Positions 51,019 to 58,460 of a stretch of DNA of 64,000 nt are shown one piece after another (position 1 is the stretch's first letter; the number at the start of each line of letters is the position of its first letter). Where the stretch lies: assembly GCF_026153205.1 (NCBI RefSeq), contig NZ_JAPFBW010000033.1, positions 1 through 64,000 on the forward strand, in the 5' to 3' direction. The translations under genes and the position numbers were made by a program. The notes under the pieces were generated by a model. It saw only the letters and a program-made list of their open reading frames with translations, did no database searches and was not told the origin of the DNA. The stretch is from Aquabacterium sp. A7-Y. Its GTDB lineage: Bacteria; Pseudomonadota; Gammaproteobacteria; Burkholderiales; Burkholderiaceae_C.

Positions 51019-51607
51019 ATCTTCCCCAATCGAGTAGGAGGTGAAGCATCCGGTGAGGAGATGAAGCCCCGGTACACGCTCCAGCAGGTAGGAGTGACTC
51101 TTGCAAACAGCTCGTCGAACGCTGCTTACCACACTGTCGTGCTGGCACGTTCCACTACGCTGCCGTCGATGGACACAGCCATTGGCACAGTGACCAGCTC
51201 CGTATCAAGGAGCGGGGCCCGCCGCTCCTTCCCGCTTCAAGACGACGCCAAACTACTGCTCTTTTTTTTGCCGTGATCATGTTGATTGAGGGCCATTACA
51301 TCGGCGGCACCATATAGGTCACAAGCTGGTCAGCCGTACAGGACGTTTCGCTGGCTGGCCACCCCCCGGCGGCAGCCTTCAGCAGCATTTGCATCCGCGC
51401 CTTCATTCGACTATTGTCAAATCATGAAAATGAATGCTGTGTTCGGCGCCGAGTTGCGGCGCTAGGCGCAGCCTGCATACCTCTTCGCCTAGCGCCGCTG
51501 TGGAAGGAAGCGGCTCGGTCGTTGCACTGCCCTTGCGCCGGCGTGGCCCTCGATTGCTCTGCGTATGCATGGCCCTATGTGCCCACCGATCAGTTGAAAG
51601 GAAACAC
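51019..51607. other. Divergent intergenic region of the arsM and flavoprotein 2 units
   Basis: About 590 bases without a gene. It contains lux-box-like dyad C (51324-51343) and, on the minus strand, a TGTAAT hexamer (complement of 51295-51300) that would fit a -10 box reading into the small Cys protein and arsM operon. A run of eight or more T lies at about 51262-51269. Confidence 0.45.
51324..51343. promoter_or_regulatory. Lux-box-like dyad C, divergent arsM / flavoprotein 2 region
   Basis: AGCTGGTCAGCCGTACAGGA shares CTG at 3-5 and CAG at 16-18 and the 11-mer CAGCCGTACAG with dyad B. It is the least symmetrical of the four, and lies about 300 bases from both start codons, so it is a candidate only. 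Confidence 0.35.
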
Positions 51608-53056
51608 GTGACCTCTGCAGATGTGCCCATCCAACCCGCCCCATCAGCCACGCCCTGGGGTGCCGCGCCATCTCGGCAAGACGGTCACTCCCTCGCCGAC
51701 GGCTTGCTCCGTGCGGCACCACGAAGCGATTTACCGGTGGCCATCCTCGGTGCGGGGCCGGTCGGCTTGGCTGCGTCCGCGCGGCTGGTCGAGCGGGGTC
51801 TAAAGCCCTTGATCCTCGAGGCGGGCGACTCCGTAGGAGCACATCTGCTCCAATATCCCCATGTGCGCTTGTTCTCACCGTGGCGCTACAACCTCGATGC
51901 GGCTGTGTCGGCACAGCTTCGGGCGACGGGCTGGCTTCCACCTTCCCTCGACGAGCTCCCCCTCGCCGGCGAACTCGTCTCTCGCCTGCTTCAGCCCTAC
52001 GCCCAGCTGCCCCACGTATCAGCGGCCCTGCATCTGCAGACCCGGGCGGTATCGATCAGCCGGGAGGGTTTCGACAAGACGAAAACGCAGGGCCGGGAAC
52101 GCGCACCCTTCGTGATTCACGCCCTTGCCCACGGCACTCGGGTCGAATTTCGCGCCCGGGCGGTGCTAGACGCCAGCGGTACCTGGAGCTGCCCTAACCC
52201 GCTGGGCGCGAACGGACTGCCCGCGCAGGGCGAGCACGAGCTGCGCGACGCCATCGTTTACGGCATCCCTGACCCCGAAGGGCGGGATCGCGACCGATTC
52301 GCGGGTAAGCGCGTCCTCGTGGTCGGTGCGGGCCACTCCGCAGCAAATTCGCTGCTCGCGCTGGCGGCGCTCGCTCAGCATGAGCCGGCAACCCGTCTCG
52401 TCTGGGCCGTCCGTTCTCAGACTCTCGTCCGCGTCTTCGGCGGCGGAGCAACTGATGCTCTGCCCGCACGTGGGCAGTTGGGGACCGAGCTGCGACGCCT
52501 GCGTGATAGCGGTGCGTTGTCGTTCTATGGAGGCTTCCGCATCAGCGCACTTCGGCAGTCCGACGGTGGCATCAACGTGGCCGGATGGGAAGCCGGCGGG
52601 GAGCCAACGACGATCGAAGGCATCGATCAGATTGTCTGTGCCACGGGCCAACGCCCGGACCTGTCCCTCATGCGGGAGCTTCGTGTGAGGCTTGATCCGG
52701 CACTGGAGTCGACAGAGGCCTTGGGGCCGCTCATCGATCCCAACGTCCATAGCTGCGGCACCGTACAACCGCATGGCCACCGCGAGCTGGCGCACCCCGA
52801 GTCGGGCTTCTACACCGTCGGGGCGAAGAGCTACGGAAGGGCTCCGACGTTTCTGATGGCCACCGGCTATGAGCAGGTACGTTCGGTGGTTGCTGCAATC
52901 GCAGGAGATTTCGAGGCTGCCGACCAAGTAGAACTGGCCTTACCAAGAACCGGCGTCTGCTGCCCGGAGTCGAGCTGTAGCGCCTCTGCTTCTAGCGGGC
53001 TTGACGGCCTGCCCTCAGAAGGCGCAGCGGAGGCTCGACGCAGCTGCTGCGGGTGA
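51608..53056 (+). CDS. FAD-dependent oxidoreductase 2 with Cys-rich tail
   Basis: The 482-residue protein (GTG 51608, preceded by AAAGGAAACAC) is a paralogue of flavoprotein 1: AILGAGPVGLAASARLVERG, HVRLFSPWRYNLDAAV, ASGTWSCPNPLG and VVGAGHSAANSLLALAAL. The tail has GVCCPESSCSAS and RRSCCG. The FSPWRYN motif is nearly identical to the third fragment at 55.9 kb. A 40-residue proline-rich leader precedes the FAD motif. It starts a plus-strand unit ending in three VOC genes. As with flavoprotein 1 the arsenic substrate is inferred from context. Confidence 0.7.
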   Translation: MTSADVPIQPAPSATPWGAAPSRQDGHSLADGLLRAAPRSDLPVAILGAGPVGLAASARLVERGLKPLILEAGDSVGAHLLQYPHVRLFSPWRYNLDAAVSAQLRATGWLPPSLDELPLAGELVSRLLQPYAQLPHVSAALHLQTRAVSISREGFDKTKTQGRERAPFVIHALAHGTRVEFRARAVLDASGTWSCPNPLGANGLPAQGEHELRDAIVYGIPDPEGRDRDRFAGKRVLVVGAGHSAANSLLALAALAQHEPATRLVWAVRSQTLVRVFGGGATDALPARGQLGTELRRLRDSGALSFYGGFRISALRQSDGGINVAGWEAGGEPTTIEGIDQIVCATGQRPDLSLMRELRVRLDPALESTEALGPLIDPNVHSCGTVQPHGHRELAHPESGFYTVGAKSYGRAPTFLMATGYEQVRSVVAAIAGDFEAADQVELALPRTGVCCPESSCSASASSGLDGLPSEGAAEARRSCCG

Positions 53057-53476
53057 GATGGGCAACGGCAGCGCTTGCTCGCCCTGCAGACTTCGGCCGA
53101 AGAAGGCGGAGGTCGCTTGATCTCGCGCACCCGTCTGACGATCTGCGCCGGCTTCTAGAGTGCGCCGACCGATCCGCAGTAACGCCCGATCCTGCGCAGT
53201 CGGGGCTGTGCGGCGGGGGCGTCGTCGATTCCTCATCCCTGCGCCGTGGCCTTCAGCTGCAGCTCTCCGGGGCGCCTCCAACGGAGCGCCGCACGTCAGT
53301 TGAGCAGCCATCAGGCTGACCGCGACACGGACCAACTTTCGGCGCTGCCCGGGCATACGGCGGCAAAGCTGTACCGGTGTACAGCTTTGCCGGCACCGGA
53401 GGCTGCCATATTTTGGCGTCAAGTCGCCCACAGAGCACGAAAAAGCGACGACCTCATCAACACCTGGAGAACGGCA
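53057..53476. other. Gap with extended dyad D
   Basis: A 420-base stretch without a gene between flavoprotein 2 and the mini-protein. It contains the 14-base-arm inverted repeat at 53360-53391 and a CATATT hexamer at 53406-53411. Confidence 0.4.
53366..53385. promoter_or_regulatory. Lux-box-like dyad D, upstream of the CDCDCDCD mini-protein
   Basis: AGCTGTACCGGTGTACAGCT is part of a longer perfect dyad with 14-base arms and a 4-base loop (CGGCAAAGCTGTAC 53360-53373, GTACAGCTTTGCCG 53378-53391). Its centre is 42.5 bases upstream of a position with CATATT exactly at -12 to -7, the geometry of a LuxR class II promoter. The absence of a T-run argues against a terminator. It matches dyad A at 15 of 20 positions. 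Confidence 0.55.
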
Positions 53477-53797
53477 ATGACGAAGATGTCCGATGTAGGA
53501 AGTGTGAGCGGCGAGCAAGGCTCGGTCTGTGTGCATATTCAGGGCGACGTGAACTACAAGTATGTGAAAGACATGGTCGACGGATGCGCCGCCGGACAAC
53601 ACTGCGACTGCGACTGCGATTGCGACAAGATGATGGCGGACGCACAGCTCGCCGTTGACGGTACCGACGGCGACGTGTCCATCCACATCAAGCACCCCGG
53701 TGTGAGCCCCGAGTTGATGCAGCAGAACCTGATGAAGTGCGGCATGGACGTGAGCGGAAGAACGCCTCACAAAACTACCCAGGCGCCGGCTAAATGA
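53477..53797 (+). CDS. Small acidic CDCDCDCD protein
   Basis: The 106-residue product starts at ATG 53477 and has a beta-like front (VGSVSGEQGSVCVHIQGDV), a central HCDCDCDCDKMM with four alternating Cys-Asp steps, and LMKCGMD near the end. Seven cysteines plus histidines in so small a protein suggest metal or metalloid binding. No family is recognised. It opens the plus-strand VOC3-VOC4-VOC5 set, and dyad D is 91 bases upstream. It appears to be a functional counterpart of the Cys protein at 50.7-51.0 kb. Confidence 0.6.
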   Translation: MTKMSDVGSVSGEQGSVCVHIQGDVNYKYVKDMVDGCAAGQHCDCDCDCDKMMADAQLAVDGTDGDVSIHIKHPGVSPELMQQNLMKCGMDVSGRTPHKTTQAPAK

Positions 53798-53857
53798 AGA
53801 TGCGCCGCTTCGGAGAGAGAGCCATCCACAAACGGTCCCTGCTAGGCGAAAGACATC

Positions 53858-54538
53858 ATGAATCAGCAACATGCCTTTGTTGACGAGAGTGCCGCGAAGT
53901 TCGACACGGCCGCCAGGATGCACGTCAACCTCGTGGTGAGCAACATCCAATCCTCGCTCGGCTTCTACAAAGTGCTGTTCGGCGCCGAGCCGACCAAAGT
54001 CGCGAAAGGGTATGCGAAGTTCGAGCTGTCCGACCCGCCGCTGAACTTCTCGATGAACGACTGCAATTGCGCCCCTGGTGGCCAGGGCAACCTGGGTCAC
54101 TTCGGTCTTCAAGTGAAAAGCGACGCTGTCATCGACGAAGCGGAAGCCCGGTACCGGGAGGCAGGGTGGGACGTCATCCGCGAGAAAGCGTCCGAGTGCT
54201 GCCATGCAGTCCAGTCCAAGGTCTGGCTCGCCGACCCGGATGCCAATCTATGGGAGGTGTTCGTCGTTCACCAGGATGATCACGGCGAAGGCTGTACGAC
54301 CGATTGTGCTTGCTACGCTCAGCCGAAGGCGAGCTTGGTAACGCCCGACTTTCCATACGCCAAGTACGGCCTCACGGCACCGACCATCGAGGCGACGCGG
54401 ACCACGGCACTGACATCCTCCGAGGCGATGTCGATATCTGGCGCCCCGGCGCCAAGTAGTGGTTGCTGCACCCCCAGCCCGTCCCCTGCTGGGCCAGGAA
54501 GTTCTTGCTGTGCAACCGGCAGCAGTTGCTGCAATTGA
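53858..54538 (+). CDS. ArsI-like VOC protein 3 with SSCC tail
   Basis: The 226-residue protein retains all ArsI ligands: H22 (RMHVNLVV), H81 (LGHFGLQV), vicinal C114-C115 (SECCHAV) and E133 (LWEVF). It has a long C-terminal extension of about 75 residues ending GSSCCATGSSCCN with a further GCCTPSPSP. The extension is low-complexity with repeated Cys pairs, like the tail of ArsM. An extra NDCNCAPGG loop lies before the second His. It sits 60 bases after the mini-protein and 11 bases before VOC 4. Confidence 0.75.
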   Translation: MNQQHAFVDESAAKFDTAARMHVNLVVSNIQSSLGFYKVLFGAEPTKVAKGYAKFELSDPPLNFSMNDCNCAPGGQGNLGHFGLQVKSDAVIDEAEARYREAGWDVIREKASECCHAVQSKVWLADPDANLWEVFVVHQDDHGEGCTTDCACYAQPKASLVTPDFPYAKYGLTAPTIEATRTTALTSSEAMSISGAPAPSSGCCTPSPSPAGPGSSCCATGSSCCN

Positions 54539-54549
54539 AGAGCACCATC

Positions 54550-55056
54550 ATGACTATGGAAACCCTGGAACAACCGGCCAACGGATCTCTTTGGACGTGG
54601 TCGTTCACTGATGCGCGCCCAACGAAGCCTTTCGCCCGGCCACTGGTCCGACTGAAGGTGACCGATCTCCGACGTTCCGTGGCGTTCTACGAACAGATGT
54701 TCGATCAGTGCCGAGCCACCGTGCTCGGCGAACAGCACGCAACCTTCGATGTCGCAGATCCCCCTCTGAACCTGATCCTGATTCAGCAGGACGGTGCCAT
54801 TGGATACGAGGGGCACATGGGGATCCAGTTTAAAGAGATGGACCAAGTCAACGCGATCCGTGAACGATTCATCAGGGCAGGCATTGAGATCTACGTCGAG
54901 GAAACCGAAGTGGCGTGCTGCTACTCGGTCCAGAACAAGGTCTGGGTCCGTGATCCCGACGAGAACAGCTGGGAGTTCTTCATGGTCGTCGAGCGAAATG
55001 TCTCGGAAGGGTGCGGTGATGTCTGCGCTTGCAAAGGCTGCGGCGACTTCGAGTGA
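54550..55056 (+). CDS. ArsI-like VOC protein 4, first His ligand lost
   Basis: The 168-residue protein (ATG 54550) has H89 (EGHMGIQF), C123-C124 (VACCYSV) and E142 (SWEFF), but the first ligand position is not His (RPLVRLKV at 31-38). It ends with a dense EGCGDVCACKGCGD cluster. With one ligand missing it may not catalyse the dioxygenase reaction and may instead bind As(III) through its cysteines. It is separated from VOC 3 by 11 bases and from VOC 5 by 7. Confidence 0.7.
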   Translation: MTMETLEQPANGSLWTWSFTDARPTKPFARPLVRLKVTDLRRSVAFYEQMFDQCRATVLGEQHATFDVADPPLNLILIQQDGAIGYEGHMGIQFKEMDQVNAIRERFIRAGIEIYVEETEVACCYSVQNKVWVRDPDENSWEFFMVVERNVSEGCGDVCACKGCGDFE

Positions 55057-55063
55057 GGCCTCC

Positions 55064-55495
55064 ATGAGTGAACCATGCTGTGGAACTGGAAAGGCAGAGA
55101 AGTCGGAGAAGCTGGTGAGCCCAGTAGAGTTTGCGGGCCGCAGCCGCGTCCACATCGCCGTGAACGCTCGGCTCAACGTCTTCGACATGGCGCCGTTTTA
55201 CCAAGCCTTGTTCGGTGTTGAGCCGACGACGCTCGTGGAGAAGTACGCCAAGTTCGAAGTCGACGACCCGCCGGTGAACCTGACCATCAACGAGTACGCA
55301 GAGAACGCCCGAGGCGAGGCCGTGTTTGGCGTTCAAGTGTCCGCAATGCGCCTCCTCACCCGGGCGCGCGAGCGGCTCGAGCGTGCGGGATTCCCAGTGC
55401 ACCCAAGATCCAACCGAGGCTTTTGGGCAGCGGATCCGGACGGGAATCGTTGGGAGCTCTGCATCGGGACTCCGGAGGTGGCCTCCCTTCTCTAG
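55064..55495 (+). CDS. ArsI-like VOC protein 5, degenerate ligands
   Basis: The 143-residue protein begins MSEPCCGTGKAEK, a Cys pair at the N-terminus, and retains H30 (RVHIAVNA) and E131 (RWELC), but the second His is replaced (EAVFGVQV) and the vicinal cysteines are missing (SNRGFWAAD). The VOC fold is otherwise clear (FYQALFGVEPTTLVEKYAKF). It may be a structural subunit or a decaying paralogue. Its stop directly abuts an IS481 remnant, so its tail could have been shortened. Confidence 0.65.
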   Translation: MSEPCCGTGKAEKSEKLVSPVEFAGRSRVHIAVNARLNVFDMAPFYQALFGVEPTTLVEKYAKFEVDDPPVNLTINEYAENARGEAVFGVQVSAMRLLTRARERLERAGFPVHPRSNRGFWAADPDGNRWELCIGTPEVASLL

Positions 55496-55815
55496 GTGTA
55501 CGTTCCTGGAATGAGGGGGTGCGGGTCGATTCTGAACCTTGACGGCTCCTTACTCCAGGCGTCGTAGACGGCTTGGAAGGGCGTGCGCCAGCGCAGCGCC
55601 TTCAAATTCCTGGCGAAGTTGTGGGCTCTCACGAAGGCCGGCGCATGTGCTTCGAGCGCATCGAAATTTGTGTAGTGGAAGGCCTTTTTGCGGTGGCCTC
55701 CTTAATAGTACGATTCATGCGCTCGGCTTGCCTGTCGGTCCGCGGGTGATAAGGCTTGGTGAGACGATGCTCGATGTCGTGCACCCGGCAGACGTGATCG
55801 AACGCGTGGCGACAT
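55493..55815 (-). pseudogene. IS481-family transposase remnant
   Basis: On the minus strand, in two frames, runs AFDHVCRVHDIEHRLTKPYH, then RMNRTIKEAT and after a frameshift FDALEAHAPAFVRAHNFARN, LKALRWRTPFQAVYDAW, and PHPLIPGTYT with a stop beside the VOC 5 stop. This is the ending of IS481 transposases. The N-terminal domain and most of the catalytic domain are missing, so the element is dead. Confidence 0.75.
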
Positions 55816-56000
55816 CCATACGCAACGCGGCGACGGCAGGGTCGATGTTGTAGCGCCAGGGGGAGAACAGGCGCACGTGCCCATACGCCAACAGGTTGGC
55901 GCCCGCCGTGCCGCCGGCTTCCAGGACGAGCGGCTGGATGCCCCGCTCCATCAGACGAGCGGCTGCAGCGAGACCGACCGGGCCCGCGTGTACAACCGCG
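55815..56000 (-). pseudogene. Third flavoprotein fragment
   Basis: The minus strand reads GPVGLAAAARLMERGIQPLV, LEAGGTAGANLLAYGHVRLF and SPWRYNIDPAVAAL. This is the N-terminal FAD part of the flavoprotein family above, nearest to flavoprotein 2 (FSPWRYN). It is cut on one side by IS481 and on the other by a MarR-like start. The window therefore once held at least three such genes. Confidence 0.7.
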
Positions 56001-56046
56001 CCACTTCGCGCAGCAGTTCGCCCGCGCTGCCTGGAGAATCGGACAT
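55990..56046 (-). pseudogene. Possible MarR-type regulator start fragment
   Basis: From ATG 56046 the minus strand reads MSDSPGSAGELLREVARLYT then RA before joining the flavoprotein fragment in another frame. The helix resembles the first helix of MarR-family regulators. Too short to be certain. Confidence 0.35.
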
Positions 56047-56145
56047 GTCGTCGTGACTAGCAACCAAGCGGGCGCACGATAGGCTCCTTCCATTCGGTCG
56101 TCAACAGCAACTAACTCGAGCAAAAGAACGCCCCCGCAGGAGCGT

Positions 56146-56240
56146 TGGAGGGACTCACTGGGCCGAGACGCGCCGACCTTGGGCGTCGATGACCACCTTG
56201 CCGTCCTCCTTCGTGAAAGGACCCTGCTGGGGCGACGGCA
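56146..56240 (-). repeat. Direct repeat, copy 2: arsC 3' end
   Basis: Native 3' end of the glutaredoxin-type arsC plus nine bases beyond the stop; it matches 30199-30293 with two mismatches that I can find. The two copies are in the same orientation and 25.95 kb apart, bracketing the aio/arsM region. Confidence 0.9.
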
Positions 56241-56601
56241 GGATCTCGAGCACGGCCTCCGAGGGCCGGCACAGCTTCGTGCCGAGCGGCGTGACGACGA
56301 TCGGCCGGTTGAGCAGGACCGGGTGCGCGACGATGAAGTCGATCAGCTGGTCGTCGCTCCACGTCGGGTCCGCGAGGCCCAGCTCTTCGTACGGCGTGCC
56401 CTTGGTCCGCAGCACTTCACGCACCGACAGGCCGGTCGCGGCAATCAGCTCGACCAGCTGCTCTCGGCTGGGCGGTGTCTTCAGGTACTCGACGATCTGC
56501 GGTTCGACGCCACTGTTGCGGATCATCGCCAGCGTGTTGCGCGAGGTGCCGCAGGCCGGGTTGTGGAAAATCGTGATGGAAGCGGGAGTGGTTGCAGGCA
56601 C
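56155..56601 (-). CDS. arsC: Glutaredoxin-dependent arsenate reductase
   Basis: The 148-residue protein has the R773-type active site FHNPACGTSRNTLAMI with C17, and the arginines expected around the arsenate (SREQL, LRTKGTPYEEL and NRPIVVTPLGTKLCRPSE). It reduces As(V) to As(III) with glutathione and glutaredoxin. It is the last gene of the minus-strand ars operon, 41 bases after the aquaporin gene. It is intact, while its 3' end is duplicated at 30.2 kb. Confidence 0.93.
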   Translation of the reverse strand: MPATTPASITIFHNPACGTSRNTLAMIRNSGVEPQIVEYLKTPPSREQLVELIAATGLSVREVLRTKGTPYEELGLADPTWSDDQLIDFIVAHPVLLNRPIVVTPLGTKLCRPSEAVLEILPSPQQGPFTKEDGKVVIDAQGRRVSAQ

Positions 56602-56642
56602 GGTGACACCGAGGGGCGTTGGGGATAGACGAAGTCAAGCGA

Positions 56643-57341
56643 TCAGTTCGGTTCGGCCTCGCCCGAGGCTTCAATGACATTGAGATGACGGCGGGTGGGC
56701 GGGTGCAAGGCCTGGTGCACCCCCATGCCGATCAGGGCGCCGGCGATTTGCGCTGCCATGAAGCCGCCGACGCTGTCCGGCGAGATGCCGGCAAAGCTGT
56801 CCGAGAACATGCGGCCGAAGGCGGCGGCCGGGTTGGCGAAGGAGGTCGAGGCGGTGAACCAGTAGGCGGCACCGATGTAGGCAGCAACCATCGGGGCAGC
56901 GCGCCCGGCCGGCGCCCGCAGGATCACCAGCAGCAGCCCGGCGGTCGCGACCGCCTCGGCGATCCATAGACCGGTACCCGCGCGCGCCCTGGTGGACCAC
57001 TGCAGGATAGGCAGGTCGAACATGGCGTGCGCCAGCCAGGCGCCGAGCACCGCGCCGATGAGTTGGGCGGCGATATAGGGCAACAGCATCGCCCCCGGTA
57101 GCTCGCCACGCAGCGCCATCACACCGCTGACGGCCGGGTTGAAGTGGGCGCCGCTGACCGGGCCGAACACCTCGATGAGGATGTACAAACCGCCGACCGT
57201 GGCCAGCGTGTTGGCCAGCAGCGCGATCGCGACGTTGCCGCCGGCCAGCCGCTCGGCCATGATGCCGGAGCCGATCACGATGGCCAACAGCACGGCGGTA
57301 CCGAGGGCTTCGGCCAGCAGTTTGCGGGGCAGGTCGACCAT
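56643..57341 (-). CDS. aqpS: Aquaporin/glycerol-facilitator-type arsenite channel
   Basis: The 232-residue protein has six membrane helices and the paired NPA loops SGAHFNPAVSGV and SFANPAAAFGR; the second is at about residue 170. In ars operons of rhizobia and related bacteria, aquaporins (AqpS) let As(OH)3 leave the cell down its gradient, replacing ArsB or Acr3. No ArsB/Acr3 pump gene is in the window, so this channel is probably the arsenite exit. Four bases separate it from the Trx-type arsC. Confidence 0.85.
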   Translation of the reverse strand: MVDLPRKLLAEALGTAVLLAIVIGSGIMAERLAGGNVAIALLANTLATVGGLYILIEVFGPVSGAHFNPAVSGVMALRGELPGAMLLPYIAAQLIGAVLGAWLAHAMFDLPILQWSTRARAGTGLWIAEAVATAGLLLVILRAPAGRAAPMVAAYIGAAYWFTASTSFANPAAAFGRMFSDSFAGISPDSVGGFMAAQIAGALIGMGVHQALHPPTRRHLNVIEASGEAEPN

Positions 57342-57344
57342 GGC

Positions 57345-57839
57345 TCAGCGCTTCGCGATCGTCTGCAGCGCTTGCTGCAGGTCCTCGTGGCTCATCGTCT
57401 CCAGCGGCAGCTGCAGCAGCTGCAGCATGCGGTAGCCGATGGCCTGGCGGGTCAGCTCGAAGGCCAGGCGCTTGCCCTCGTCGCCGCCCGGGGCGTCGGA
57501 GGGGTCGGCGTAGCCCCAGTGCACCTTGACCGGGCTGCCCGGCCAGTAGGGGCACTGCTCCGAGGCCGCGCTGTCGCAAACCGTGATCACGATGCGCATC
57601 TCGGGCGCCTTCTCGCCCACGAACTCGTCCCAGCTCTTGCTGCGGTAGCCCGTCGTGTCCACGCCCGCGTTCTGCAGTGCCTCCAGCGCGAAGGGGTTGA
57701 TCCGGCCGCTGGGGGCGCTACCGGCGCTATGGGCCTTGACATCTTTGCCGAGCTTCTGCGCCCAGTGGTTCAACATGCCCTCGCTCAGCACGCTGCGCGC
57801 CGAGTTGTGGGTACAAAGGATCAGAACGTGGGTGGTCAT
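57345..57839 (-). CDS. arsC: Thioredoxin-type arsenate reductase (LMW phosphatase family)
   Basis: The 164-residue protein has the P-loop LCTHNSARSVLSEG with C9, an MxxxVxTVCDSAASEQCPYWPG segment carrying the other cysteines of the redox relay, and WGYADPSDAPG. It reduces arsenate with thioredoxin. It lies between arsI and the aquaporin gene. Two ArsC types in one operon is a common but still notable redundancy. Confidence 0.92.
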   Translation of the reverse strand: MTTHVLILCTHNSARSVLSEGMLNHWAQKLGKDVKAHSAGSAPSGRINPFALEALQNAGVDTTGYRSKSWDEFVGEKAPEMRIVITVCDSAASEQCPYWPGSPVKVHWGYADPSDAPGGDEGKRLAFELTRQAIGYRMLQLLQLPLETMSHEDLQQALQTIAKR

Positions 57840-57949
57840 GGCGTGTTTGATTCAGCGTTGGCTGGTGTTGTCGGCCTCGCGCCGGATCGCCATGCGGTCC
57901 AGCGAGGCCAAGGCAGCGACGGCATCAGGTCGCAACTCCCGGCGGGCGC

Positions 57950-58435
57950 TCAGCAGCAGGAAGTCGAGGATTTGACCGGGATGCCGACCGGCTTGCCACT
58001 GGCGGCCTTCGGCACGCAGCACGCGCTGGCGGTGCCGTCGGTGGCCTTTTCAGGACGGGCCTCGCCGAAAACCGGCACGTTGGCCAGCGTGTGGAAGTGC
58101 TCCCAGGCAATGCCTTGGGGATCGGTCACCCAGTGCTTGTCGCTCTGGGCATAACAGCAGGTGGTTTCACCGACATCGAACAGCGCCATGTCGGCCGCTT
58201 CGGCGCGTGCCTTCAGTTCGGCCAACTCCTGCGGGTCATCGGTCTGAATCCCCAGGTGATCGACGCCCGGCTTTTCTCCGCGCGTGGAGATCGCAAAGTT
58301 GATGCGTGGGTCCTCCAGCATCCATTTGGCGTAGTCGGCCTCCACCCGCGCCGGCTCGGAGGCGAACAACTTCGAATAGAAATCGATGCTCTTGCCCAGA
58401 TCCTCGACATGGACGTGGATGTGGAATCGCTTCAT
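57950..58435 (-). CDS. arsI: ArsI C-As lyase (VOC) with Cys tail
   Basis: The 161-residue protein has H5 (MKRFHIHVHV), H60 (GVDHLGIQ), vicinal C93-C94 (TTCCYAQ) and E112 (AWEHF): all the Fe(II) and thiol ligands of ArsI, which cleaves methyl or aryl groups from trivalent organoarsenicals. The C-terminus has ASACCVPK and SSTSCC. The gene is 25 bases after arsR and has GAAGGAG before the ATG. It shows the ancestral form of the five VOC proteins at 40 and 54 kb. Confidence 0.88.
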   Translation of the reverse strand: MKRFHIHVHVEDLGKSIDFYSKLFASEPARVEADYAKWMLEDPRINFAISTRGEKPGVDHLGIQTDDPQELAELKARAEAADMALFDVGETTCCYAQSDKHWVTDPQGIAWEHFHTLANVPVFGEARPEKATDGTASACCVPKAASGKPVGIPVKSSTSCC

Positions 58436-58460
58436 GGGGACGCTCCTTCAATCGGTCTGT

